This document shows positions 1-6,314 of a stretch of 11,430 bases of DNA, piece after piece. A model generated the notes under the pieces. That model worked only from the letters and a program-made list of their open reading frames with translations. It was not told the origin of the DNA and searched no databases. Source of the stretch: Holosporaceae bacterium UBA3830 (GTDB lineage: Bacteria; Pseudomonadota; Alphaproteobacteria; UBA3830); NCBI GenBank assembly GCA_002393025.1, contig DGIE01000020.1, forward strand, positions 1 to 11,430. The letters are read 5' to 3'. Positions within the stretch are counted from its first letter, which is position 1, and each line of letters starts with the position of its first letter. The position numbers and the translations under genes were made by a program.

Positions 1-1
1 G

Positions 2-32
2 TTAACAAACAGTTAAATTAACAAACGGTTAA
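2..32. promoter_or_regulatory. Two tandem CtrA-type binding sites
   Basis: Seen: TTAACAAACAGTTAA at 2-16 and TTAACAAACGGTTAA at 18-32. Each is exactly TTAA-N7-TTAA, they differ at one base, and they repeat with a 16-bp period. Each is also an inverted repeat (TTAAC/GTTAA). Known: TTAA-N7-TTAA is the full recognition site of the alphaproteobacterial cell-cycle regulator CtrA. Inferred: the boxes end 25 bases before a TATAAT at 58-63, so they abut the -35 position, where CtrA activates many promoters. In AT-rich DNA single sites occur by chance, but two near-identical copies beside a -10 box are less likely to be accidental. Confidence 0.6.
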
Positions 33-33
33 C

Positions 34-63
34 TTTCTCTTTTGATAGGAGAATCGCTATAAT
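34..63 (+). promoter_or_regulatory. Promoter of a short transcript
   Basis: A perfect TATAAT lies at 58-63. The -35 region at about 34-40 (TTTCTC) is poor, as expected for a promoter that needs an activator bound just upstream. The two CtrA-type boxes end at 32. The predicted start is near 70, and the next terminator is at 130-149. Confidence 0.5.
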
Positions 64-69
64 ATAGAG

Positions 70-149
70 GAAGAATAGAAAAACAATCCTTTACATTGAT
101 GATTATTAAGAGTACCTCCCCTCAATCGGCGCTCTTCGGAGCGTTTTTT
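70..149 (+). ncRNA. Candidate ~80-nt small RNA
   Basis: The stretch between the -10 box at 58-63 and the intrinsic terminator at 130-149 has no convincing gene. An ATG at 99 opens a short frame, but it has no ribosome binding site and runs through the terminator hairpin. The likely product is therefore an untranslated RNA of about 80 nt. It contains an unpaired pyrimidine run, ACCTCCCCTC (about 113-122), complementary to Shine-Dalgarno-like sequence; such C-rich loops are known in several alphaproteobacterial small RNAs. The 5' end is inferred. I recognise no named RNA family. Confidence 0.4.
130..149 (+). terminator. Rho-independent terminator
   Basis: CGCTC (130-134), loop TTCG (135-138), GAGCG (139-143), then six T (144-149). 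The UUCG tetraloop and uninterrupted T run make it strong. No upstream protein gene is in view, so it ends the short transcript that starts near 70, or a gene outside the window. Confidence 0.8.
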
Positions 150-167
150 GCGTTTAAGGTATAGCAA

Positions 168-213
168 TTGTCGATTATAGCAAACTTCGTTTTGCTTAAA
201 TATTTCTCGACAA
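168..213. repeat. Nested inverted repeat
   Basis: The outer arms TTGTCGA (168-174) and TCGACAA (207-213) enclose an inner pair AGCAAA (179-184) and TTTGCT (191-196). Together they could fold as a stem with an internal loop. No T run follows, so it is not a terminator. It lies between the short-RNA terminator and the next leader. Function unknown. Confidence 0.4.
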
Positions 214-222
214 AATTGTCTG

Positions 223-252
223 TTGTAAATTAATTTGTCGTATGTTACTAAT
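223..252 (+). promoter_or_regulatory. Candidate promoter for the 407 gene leader
   Basis: TTGTAA (223-228) is separated by 17-18 bases from TACTAAT (246-252). Both boxes are imperfect. A start near 258 would give a leader of about 150 nt that contains the hairpins at 301-381. An 11-bp direct repeat GGTTTTTGYAG (263-273 and 295-305) falls in this leader. Confidence 0.3.
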
Positions 253-300
253 CTCTACAGGTGGTTTTTGCAGTTTTGTGTCGAAAAATTGAGAGGTTTT

Positions 301-381
301 TGTAGATTAGATAATCTGCAGGGCGATGCTGGGGTGGTTGGTCAGCATCGATTAGGTTGTGTATCTGCATAGTGCAGATAC
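301..381 (+). promoter_or_regulatory. Leader with alternative hairpins (attenuator-like)
   Basis: Three hairpins can form. P1 pairs 301-308 with 313-320. P2 pairs CGATGCTG (324-331) with CAGCATCG (343-350). The terminator stem pairs GTATCTGCA (361-369) with TGCAGATAC (373-381). The right arm of P1, ATCTGCA (314-320), is identical to part of the terminator's left arm (363-369), so it can pair instead with 373-379. The left arm of P1 can likewise pair with 363-369, with one G-U pair. Such arm swapping would prevent the terminator from forming while P2 stays folded. This is the layout of a transcription attenuator or riboswitch. No known riboswitch class is recognised. Confidence 0.4.
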
Positions 382-390
382 TGTTTTTTT
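361..390 (+). terminator. Intrinsic terminator directly before a ribosome binding site
   Basis: A perfect 9-bp stem (361-369 with 373-381), a three-base TAG loop and TGTTTTTTT (382-390). It ends only six bases before AAGGAG (396-401), the ribosome binding site of the ATG at 407. It either stops a leader RNA before the gene as an attenuator, or ends an upstream non-coding transcript. Confidence 0.7.
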
Positions 391-406
391 AGTACAAGGA
401 GTTAAA

Positions 407-583
407 ATGAAACTTAATATGAAAACTTGGTGCTCAGTTGGGGCATTGTTGTTGTGTTCGGAGAGTGCGTTGGCGATGAAAGAGGTTAGCAATGAAAATA
501 GATCAGCGCATCCGACAGTTGTTCAATTAAAAGAAAACACAGGGAGCGTGAAGATAATGGTTCATCCTTCGATAGCAGATTGA
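407..583 (+). CDS. 58-residue secreted product of the interrupted gene
   Basis: This is what would be translated if the TGA at 581-583 acts as a stop. The start is fixed by AAGGAG five bases upstream of the ATG. The first 23 residues are a typical signal peptide: Lys residues, a GALLLC hydrophobic core and an ALA cleavage site. They leave a mature peptide of about 35 residues without recognisable motifs. The N-terminus resembles that of the protein starting at 9951: 9 of the first 16 residues match. The GTTAAAATGAAACTTAA around the start recurs exactly at the ankyrin gene at 8780. It is more likely the N-terminal fragment of the longer protein than a gene in its own right. Confidence 0.5.
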   Translation: MKLNMKTWCSVGALLLCSESALAMKEVSNENRSAHPTVVQLKENTGSVKIMVHPSIAD

Positions 584-832
584 TTGGCGTTTCTGGTATC
601 TAATTATAACATACACGGCGTAGACGAGGATACGTTATCTTCGATAGAAGATATAGTTAAATACTATGATGTTTTGACACTGTATTATGAGCTAATGGGA
701 TCGGACAAGCTACAACGTTTCTCTAGGGAAAGAAAAATTTATCAAAACCTGTTAGATAGGTTTAAGGATGCAAAGCGTCAGAGAATTGCTGAAGCTCAGG
801 AAGCTAAAGCTGAAGCCGAGCGTCTGAGGATT

Positions 833-952
833 ATTGATAAGCCAATAGAATCAGTGGCTCAAATGTTTAAAGAGGCTGAAAATGAGGCATCCATTGATGA
901 GTCAATAGAATCAGCAGTTCAGATGTTTGATAATGCAGAGATCGAAGCAGCT
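833..952 (+). repeat. Two-copy 60-bp tandem repeat within the coding frame
   Basis: Units at 833-892 and 893-952 encode IDKPIESVAQMFKEAENEAS and IDESIESAVQMFDNAEIEAA. The period is exactly 20 codons, so the frame is kept. The copies have diverged at DNA level more than at protein level, which suggests past selection on the helix. Confidence 0.75.
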
Positions 953-1121
953 AGAACAGCATCTCAGGCTGTTGTTAATCAGTCGTCTTACTTCAAATTT
1001 GGACAGTTTTTTAAATCGATGTGGTCTAAGTTTACGGAATCCAAATTAGGTCAAATGTTTAATTTTGTAAAATCGTACTTTTTTCAAAATTAAACAGTTA
1101 GTTGAATTTTTCGATTATACT

Positions 1122-1150
1122 AGGGCGCCTTACTGATCGCCCTGTTTTCC
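1122..1150 (+). terminator. Terminator after the 407-1093 gene
   Basis: AGGGCG (1122-1127) pairs with CGCCCT (1138-1143) around a ten-base loop, followed by GTTTTCCTTTT. It lies 28 bases after the TAA at 1093, in the gap between converging genes. The opposite strand has no T run after the stem, so it serves mainly the plus strand. Confidence 0.65.
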
Positions 1151-1168
1151 TTTTCCAATAAATTTCCG

Positions 1169-3664
1169 TCAATATATCCCGAAAACCTGTTGAGCTTCAG
1201 TTTCCGAAGAGTGAGTTTCCCCATCGGTTGCGTTTTTCAGAGGATTTTCCAGGACAGTTTCGTTGATATCTTCGTCTTGCTTGAACGCCTCTGTGATGGT
1301 GATATCTCCGCAAGGCGCGCCGCCTGTTTTGGCATCAATCTTGCGCAATTTAATGCCTTTCGGAACTCTAAATGGTTTTGCAGTCAGATATTTTTTTGCG
1401 TGCTGCAGGAAATCGATAAAAATCGGCAAAGCAGTGTTGGATCCGCTTGCGTTTTTTCCCAACGACTTTGTGTGATCATCGAACCCAACAAAAACTCCGA
1501 TTGCGATATCCGGGGTGTATCCGATAAACCAAGTGTCTTTGCTGTCATTGCTGGTTCCTGTTTTTCCTGCCATTGGAAAATTCAGAAAGCGAGCTGATGC
1601 CCCTGATCCGCGCTGCATAACTCCTTCCAGAAGTGATGTAATTTGGTAAACACTTTGCTCATTTAAAATTTGCGGGCGAATATCATTCAATTTTGGAGGA
1701 TACTCGCTATCATCTTCATATTGGGCTTCTCGAGTATCCGACTTAAATAGCGGTTTTCCGTTTTTATCTGAAATATAATCAATCATTGTCGGAGAAATTC
1801 TTTTTCCTCCGTTTGCAAGCATTGCATAAGCAGTTGTCAGATTCAGGAGAGTAGTTTCTCCTGCGCCAAGAGCGTAAGAAAAATATCTCGGCATATGCTC
1901 GAAGATTCCCAACTCTTCGGCAATTTTCGCAATTTTGCCCATTCCGACCTCCTTTGCAAGCCGAATTGTCGAAGTATTTACAGATCGCTCAAGGGATTGG
2001 CGCAGGGTAATTTTATCCAGAATAGCGCCCTTGTAATTTTTTGGTTTCCAAACTCCGAAACCTTCTCCGAGATCAATTTCCACGGGGCTGGCATCAAGCA
2101 TTGTGTTTGGAGCAAATCCGTTTTCCAATCCTGCAAGATAAACAAAAGGTTTGAAAGAAGATCCGATCTGCCTCTTTGCCTGAGTTGCACGATTAAATTC
2201 ACTTTGAGCAAAGGAATATCCTCCCTGCATAGCTAAAATTCGTCCATTGTGAACATCAATTACGACAATAGCCCCCTGAACTTTCGGCAGTTGTCTTATT
2301 TTGTAGTAATTTCGATTCTTTTCGACAAAAATAACATCTCCGTTCTGAATTTTTTTAGCCCATTTCAGATCTGCTGGATTAATTTTTCCGAAATGACCGT
2401 CATCCAACAAAATTTTGCCGTCTTTATGCAACAAAACAGCTTTGGTGAAATCCTCCGAGCCCTTCGGATGTTTAAATTCTCTTAGCTTTTTTAAAATCTC
2501 ATTATGAGAAACCGAAGCATCGATATTTGTAAGCGGGCCTTTCCAAGAGAATCGTCGGTCTGCAATTTCCAGTCCTCTGCGAAGAGCATTATAGGCGCAT
2601 TTTTGCAGCTTCGGATTCAGAGTTGTGCGGACAATTATGCCTTCCTTGTTCAAACTTTCAAACGGATATTTATTGATGAGGTATTTACGCAGCTCTTCCG
2701 AAAAATATTCCGCAGTATTTTCTTCCGCATTTTGCGAAACCATTGTCAGATCTTCCTTGATCGCCGAGTCGTGCTCTTCCTGAGTTATAAATCCATTGGC
2801 CAAAAGTCGGGAAATCGCCCAGTTCCTGCGGATTAACGCTTTCTTTTTATGCTTAACCGGATGGTAATTGTTTGCTCCTTTCGCCAGACTTGCGAGATAG
2901 GCGCACTCTCCGATAGTTAACTCGTTTAGCGTTTTGTCGAAATAAGTTTTCGCTGCGGTAGCAACTCCATAAGTTCCCAATCCCAAATATATTTGATTGA
3001 GATAAAGTTCCAAAATCTGTTTTTTTGTCAGTGCCTGCTCGATTCTGTAAGCCAAAATTGCTTCTTTTAACTTTCTGACATAAGAAACTTCGTTGGTTTT
3101 AATCAAGAAAATGCGAGCAATCTGTTGGGTGATCGTTGATGCCCCCTGTGGACGCCTTCCCGATCCGAGCTGCTTGATATTATTAACGATTGAACGAGCA
3201 ATTCCGAGAAAATCAATCCCTTTGTGCTGGTAAAAATTTTTATCTTCGACCGCAATGAACGAATTGATGACCTTTTCGGGAATCAAATTTATCGGGATGA
3301 AATATCTTTTTTCTCCCGAATATTCGCAAAGCTTGCTGCCGTCCTGCAAAAACACTCGGCTGGAGAGTAAAGGTGAATACTGTTTCAAAAAGTTATGATT
3401 CGGCAAATCGGCAGAAAGAAAGTATAGAATGACTACTGCTACAACACTTCCGATACCTGCCACAGCAATCAAGGAACACAATAAGTAAAACACAGACCGC
3501 CAAATAAACCTGAAAAATCTCGAGAAAAATCCCCTTTTTTTGCGATGCCGAACAGGTTTGTAAATTTCATCCCCCACAGATTCGGATGAAAAATTTTCAT
3601 GTGGAAAATCTTTATTTTGTCGAGATAATTTACTGTTTTTTTTGAAAATATCTTCGTTACTCAT
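1169..3664 (-). CDS. mrcA: Penicillin-binding protein 1A (bifunctional class A PBP)
   Basis: The protein polymerises lipid II into glycan strands and cross-links the peptides, anchored in the inner membrane. It has 831 residues, normal for the family. After a basic cytoplasmic N-terminus comes one membrane helix (about 56-84). The glycosyltransferase domain has EDKNFYQHKGID (catalytic Glu140), GASTITQQIARIF (174-186), LELYLNQIYLG (218-228) and AYLASLAKGANNYHP. The transpeptidase has SSFK (nucleophile Ser502, Lys505), SVN (561-563) and KTG (701-703). All key residues are intact. The ATG at 3664 is chosen over a longer upstream frame because AAGGA (3670-3674) precedes it by five bases and because it overlaps the amiC stop as ATGA, which implies translational coupling. 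The C-terminal tail past about 785 is polar and acidic. The stop is TGA. No clear terminator follows on this strand. Confidence 0.96.
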   Translation of the reverse strand: MSNEDIFKKNSKLSRQNKDFPHENFSSESVGDEIYKPVRHRKKRGFFSRFFRFIWRSVFYLLCSLIAVAGIGSVVAVVILYFLSADLPNHNFLKQYSPLLSSRVFLQDGSKLCEYSGEKRYFIPINLIPEKVINSFIAVEDKNFYQHKGIDFLGIARSIVNNIKQLGSGRRPQGASTITQQIARIFLIKTNEVSYVRKLKEAILAYRIEQALTKKQILELYLNQIYLGLGTYGVATAAKTYFDKTLNELTIGECAYLASLAKGANNYHPVKHKKKALIRRNWAISRLLANGFITQEEHDSAIKEDLTMVSQNAEENTAEYFSEELRKYLINKYPFESLNKEGIIVRTTLNPKLQKCAYNALRRGLEIADRRFSWKGPLTNIDASVSHNEILKKLREFKHPKGSEDFTKAVLLHKDGKILLDDGHFGKINPADLKWAKKIQNGDVIFVEKNRNYYKIRQLPKVQGAIVVIDVHNGRILAMQGGYSFAQSEFNRATQAKRQIGSSFKPFVYLAGLENGFAPNTMLDASPVEIDLGEGFGVWKPKNYKGAILDKITLRQSLERSVNTSTIRLAKEVGMGKIAKIAEELGIFEHMPRYFSYALGAGETTLLNLTTAYAMLANGGKRISPTMIDYISDKNGKPLFKSDTREAQYEDDSEYPPKLNDIRPQILNEQSVYQITSLLEGVMQRGSGASARFLNFPMAGKTGTSNDSKDTWFIGYTPDIAIGVFVGFDDHTKSLGKNASGSNTALPIFIDFLQHAKKYLTAKPFRVPKGIKLRKIDAKTGGAPCGDITITEAFKQDEDINETVLENPLKNATDGETHSSETEAQQVFGIY

Positions 3665-4662
3665 TTTTGTCCTTGTTGACCTGTTTTGTTCTTGTCGAAA
3701 AACTGATTTAATGCGTACAAAATAGCACAAATGATTTTTTCACGGAATAATTTTGATAGCAAAAGTTTGCTGTCCTTTTGATTTGAGATGCAGCCAAGTT
3801 CCACCAGCACCGAAGGCATGCCTGTTTTCAAGACTTTCAGCTCGCTGCTGCGACAAGTTCGATGTTTTATTTTGCAGAGATTCGGAATGTAGCCCACCAG
3901 CAATTTTGAAAATCTTTTGGATTTGTGTAAAGTCTCGTTAAATTCTTTGTCGGATTCTCCAAACCCCATTGGCGGCAAAGTGTATACGGAAATTCCCCTT
4001 AAATTTTTGTCATTGTTATAATCAGTATGGAGAGAGATCAAAATATCTCCATTTTCGGACTTTGCTCGTTTAATTCGGTCGTCGAGCGATACGAACTCAT
4101 CTTTATCTCGAATCAGTACGACATTGTAGTGATTTGTCCTTAACAGAGCCTTACGCAACTCGATTGCTGTTATGAGAGTAATGTTTTTTTCCAAATATTT
4201 TTCATAGGGAGATTGAGTGCCAGGATCTTTCCCTCCATGACCTGCATCGATTATTACCGTGGGCTTTTTGCGGAAACTGATTTTAATTGAATTTTTCGTA
4301 TATTTCTTTTTCACAAATTCAACTTTTTGCTTAAGCGCCATTATGAACATCAGCGATGAATTTCCAAACTTCTCGAAAAAATATCCTTTAACAATACCAT
4401 AATTCATTTTACTCATTTTCGGGAGGTTCACTGGTTTCTTAAAGGATAAAAACATCTGGAGTCCGTTCGGCAATATATGCACTCTGGGTACGAACGCTAC
4501 TTTTTTGTTAAATTCTATGTTCAAACTGTAGAGATCGTTCTTTTGAGTTAACGAAACGGACTTTATTGCATCAAAATTGGTTCGAGCATGGGCTTCAATC
4601 CGAGAATCGCAAAACATCGCGAAAATCATTGTAAGAAGAAACTTCACTATATTTTTTATCAT
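3661..4662 (-). CDS. amiC: N-acetylmuramoyl-L-alanine amidase (Amidase_3)
   Basis: A periplasmic zinc amidase that removes stem peptides from peptidoglycan during daughter-cell separation. It has 333 residues: a signal peptide (about 1-26, ending near EAHA), an N-terminal beta-rich region of the AMIN type (about 30-125, weakly conserved), and an Amidase_3 domain from about 133. Zinc ligands are His142 (DAGHGGKDPG), Glu158 (LEKNITL) and His212 (ISLHTD); the catalytic Glu288 is in LVELGCISN. All are present, so it should be active. I see no LysM or SPOR domain. It is the first gene of a two-gene unit with mrcA, overlapping it by four bases, which links septal hydrolysis and synthesis. The ATG at 4662 has only a weak GAGAG-like ribosome binding site but directly precedes the signal peptide. 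The symbol rests on family and the usual alphaproteobacterial amiC-mrcA order. Confidence 0.93.
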   Translation of the reverse strand: MIKNIVKFLLTMIFAMFCDSRIEAHARTNFDAIKSVSLTQKNDLYSLNIEFNKKVAFVPRVHILPNGLQMFLSFKKPVNLPKMSKMNYGIVKGYFFEKFGNSSLMFIMALKQKVEFVKKKYTKNSIKISFRKKPTVIIDAGHGGKDPGTQSPYEKYLEKNITLITAIELRKALLRTNHYNVVLIRDKDEFVSLDDRIKRAKSENGDILISLHTDYNNDKNLRGISVYTLPPMGFGESDKEFNETLHKSKRFSKLLVGYIPNLCKIKHRTCRSSELKVLKTGMPSVLVELGCISNQKDSKLLLSKLFREKIICAILYALNQFFDKNKTGQQGQK

Positions 4663-4685
4663 TTTAAACGCTGTCTCTCTCAGAG

Positions 4686-4691
4686 ATTATA
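4686..4691 (-). promoter_or_regulatory. -10 box of the amiC-mrcA unit
   Basis: On the minus strand a perfect TATAAT lies at 4691-4686, which puts the start near 4680 and leaves a leader of about 18 bases before the amiC ATG. The -35 region is poor (CTGCAC at 17 bases). Confidence 0.45.
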
Positions 4692-4788
4692 TCAAAAAAT
4701 TATAAAGAGTGCAGACTATTTTGTCGAAAGTGCCAATAAATGCTGATCAGCAAAGATTTCGCACTTATTAAGATTTTGACTGTATGTG

Positions 4789-4816
4789 TTGCAATAATAA
4801 TACACCTGTAGATAAT
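4789..4816 (+). promoter_or_regulatory. Candidate porin promoter
   Basis: TTGCAA (4789-4794), a 16-base spacer and GATAAT (4811-4816). The leader to the ATG at 4892 would be about 70 bases. An alternative -35, TTGACT (4776-4781), has a weaker partner, TAATAC (4798-4803). The promoter is divergent from that of amiC within the 229-base gap. Confidence 0.4.
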
Positions 4817-4891
4817 TGTAGTATTTGAGGTTTGATCATCGAAGAATCTTCATATAACCTAAAGGAAGTTAGTTGTTTAGGAGTATTACTT

Positions 4892-6169
4892 ATGTACAAG
4901 AAGTTTTTAATTTTTTCGTTACTTCCATGCGTTTGTTTTGCGCAGGCAGGGGTCGAGGATTCTAAGCTATTGGGGGAGTTCATAAAGGATAAAACACAGG
5001 GAGTTTCTTTGTTGGAAGATCTGTCCATCCATGGTAATTTGAATTTGGCTTTTGTAACTTCAAACCAATCTCTTGCTCCGCGTGTGGATGATATTTCGTC
5101 GTTTTCTTTAGACGGAAATGTTTATATTGATTACAAGAAAGTAGTTGATGGCATCGGGCTGGGTTTCCAGATCGGAACTAAGGCAAGATCAGGTGTGATG
5201 AAGGGTGGTTCGGCGATTGTTGATACTTCCTATTTGTTTGCAGATACCGATAAACTCGGGCAGTTTAGGTTCGGTTATTCCAAATCCGCCGGTAGTATCT
5301 TTACCGTATCTTATGCTGATGTTATGACGGGATATAACTTGGTTGACAGTGGATTTGTGCCGATTTTCTTTGCTCAAACTTCCGGGACGATTCTCGGTAC
5401 GGGATTTGATAAGGATGACGCTAAAGCGTTGAAGTTTGTTTGGTTGTCTCCGACGGTGAAGGGATGGTCCTTGGCGTTTTCTTACGCGCCAAACAGTCGC
5501 GATGGACACCTGTTTAAAGAAAAGCGCAACAAGTCAGAAAGAGACTACAGCGTAGGTCAGAACTTTGCAGATCAATCTTCTTACATCAAAGACAGCTTTA
5601 CTGCAGGTATTTCTTATGAGTACGGAGATCCGGATGCGTTTAACTTAAAGGTCTCTGTTGCTGGTTGGTTAGCACAAGGTAAGTCAGACATATCGAGCCC
5701 TCGCAAAGTGCAAGGTTATAATGTCGGAGCTATTTTCGGGTATGGAAAGTACAAGTTGGGTATGGGTTACACCGATAACATAAATTCCATGCTTCCTAGA
5801 GAGCTATCGGACGATGTAAGAGATGACAATGGTCACGTAGTCGGAATGGGGCCTGGTGCAAACAACGGAAAAGTTTACAACATCGGTATAGGATATTTTG
5901 GCGATAAGTGGGAAATGTCTGCGGGGTATTTCCATGCGGTAAAGAAGTGGTCCCACAACGACAAAGCGACTTCCAAGATTGCGACAGTGGCGGTGCAGTA
6001 TAATATCGACAAAATGGTTAGCGCCTATGTCGAGTACAACAACATCAGGGCAAACTCTAGCGATCGTATACGCTACTCAGAGTTGGATACAAAGCACGGA
6101 GGAGATGGATCTGGTTTCGGAAACAACAGAGCGAATCTGTTCATTATCGGAGCAAAAGTCAGAATTTAA
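4892..6169 (+). CDS. Outer-membrane porin
   Basis: A 425-residue protein with a signal peptide (MYKKFLIFSLLPCVCFA, cleavage near residue 17). The mature part alternates polar and hydrophobic residues in short strands with Gly- and Asp-rich loops, as in a 16-stranded beta-barrel. The opening IHGNLNLAF, FRFGYSKSAGSIFTVSYAD and the stretch KFVWLSPTVKGWSLAFSYAP resemble the general porins of Proteobacteria (Porin_4 / Porin_2 type). The last strand ends in FIIGAKVRI rather than the usual terminal Phe, a mild departure from the classic sorting signal. The ATG at 4892 is chosen because AGGAG (4879-4883) precedes it by eight bases and the signal peptide starts there, although the frame is open 60 bases further upstream. 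It probably passes small solutes. It stands alone, with its own promoter and terminator. Confidence 0.9.
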   Translation: MYKKFLIFSLLPCVCFAQAGVEDSKLLGEFIKDKTQGVSLLEDLSIHGNLNLAFVTSNQSLAPRVDDISSFSLDGNVYIDYKKVVDGIGLGFQIGTKARSGVMKGGSAIVDTSYLFADTDKLGQFRFGYSKSAGSIFTVSYADVMTGYNLVDSGFVPIFFAQTSGTILGTGFDKDDAKALKFVWLSPTVKGWSLAFSYAPNSRDGHLFKEKRNKSERDYSVGQNFADQSSYIKDSFTAGISYEYGDPDAFNLKVSVAGWLAQGKSDISSPRKVQGYNVGAIFGYGKYKLGMGYTDNINSMLPRELSDDVRDDNGHVVGMGPGANNGKVYNIGIGYFGDKWEMSAGYFHAVKKWSHNDKATSKIATVAVQYNIDKMVSAYVEYNNIRANSSDRIRYSELDTKHGGDGSGFGNNRANLFIIGAKVRI

Positions 6170-6193
6170 CAGTTCTTGTTCTTTCTTTATTTT

Positions 6194-6222
6194 ACCGCTG
6201 GGGGAGACTTCGGCGGTTTTTT
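6194..6222 (+). terminator. Porin terminator
   Basis: The left arm ACCGCTGGG (6194-6202) pairs with TTCGGCGGT (6209-6217), partly by G-U pairs, with a run of six T from 6217 and a further TTTTT after one G. It begins 25 bases after the porin stop codon. Confidence 0.85.
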
Positions 6223-6252
6223 GTTTTTAAAACAAAGTTATTTTTGGGATAT

Positions 6253-6280
6253 TTGACATTACAAAAAATATGTGTAAGCA
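6253..6280 (+). promoter_or_regulatory. Candidate promoter of the DUF4015 gene
   Basis: A perfect TTGACA (6253-6258) is followed after 16 bases by TAAGCA (6275-6280), a weak -10. It lies between the porin terminator and the GTG at 6315, so the gene is probably transcribed on its own. Confidence 0.4.
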
Positions 6281-6314
6281 TTTTAGACAGATGTTTTTGA
6301 ATTAGGGGAATGGT

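Larger units (their letters stand above)
407..1093 (+). pseudogene. Secreted coiled-coil protein gene with an in-frame TGA
   Basis: The ATG at 407 follows AAGGAG (396-401) by five bases. The frame encodes a Sec signal peptide (MKLNMKTWCSVGALLLC..., cleavage near residue 23) and then stops at TGA (581-583). The same frame continues open from 584 to a TAA at 1091-1093 for 169 more codons. The second part begins with TTG but has no ribosome binding site, so an independent gene there is unlikely. A single TGG-to-TGA change would explain the break (...IAD-W-LAFLVSN...). The downstream part is helical and charged, rich in Ala, Glu and Lys, with two 20-residue repeats (IDxxIESxxQMFxxAExEA, 833-952) and an aromatic, amphipathic C-terminus. 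The intact product would be about 228 residues. No family is recognised. A sequencing error, stop readthrough, or a real 58-residue product remain possible. The open downstream frame suggests a recent event. Confidence 0.65.

Noticed and set aside
99..164. Small protein starting at the ATG at 99
   Set aside because: No ribosome binding site is visible, and the frame passes through the strong terminator stem and T run at 130-149, so it is more likely non-coding.
359..406. Extension of the first gene upstream to a GTG at 359
   Set aside because: The extension would translate through the terminator hairpin and has no ribosome binding site. The ATG at 407 has AAGGAG at the right distance and begins the signal peptide.
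581..583. TGA read as tryptophan throughout the genome (code 4)
   Set aside because: At 3661-3664 TGA overlaps the mrcA ATG in a normal ATGA junction and reading on would add a long nonsense tail to amiC. TGA also ends mrcA and the 7495 gene, and conserved Trp residues use TGG.
1190..2836. Several plus-strand frames of 70-135 codons
   Set aside because: All lie antisense within mrcA, which has full-length conserved domains. They lack ribosome binding sites and recognisable domains.
275..4730. Recurring TTGTCGAAA-like motif (near 279, 3693 and 4721)
   Set aside because: The occurrences are few, one is inside a coding region, and spacing to starts differs. Chance is a sufficient explanation.
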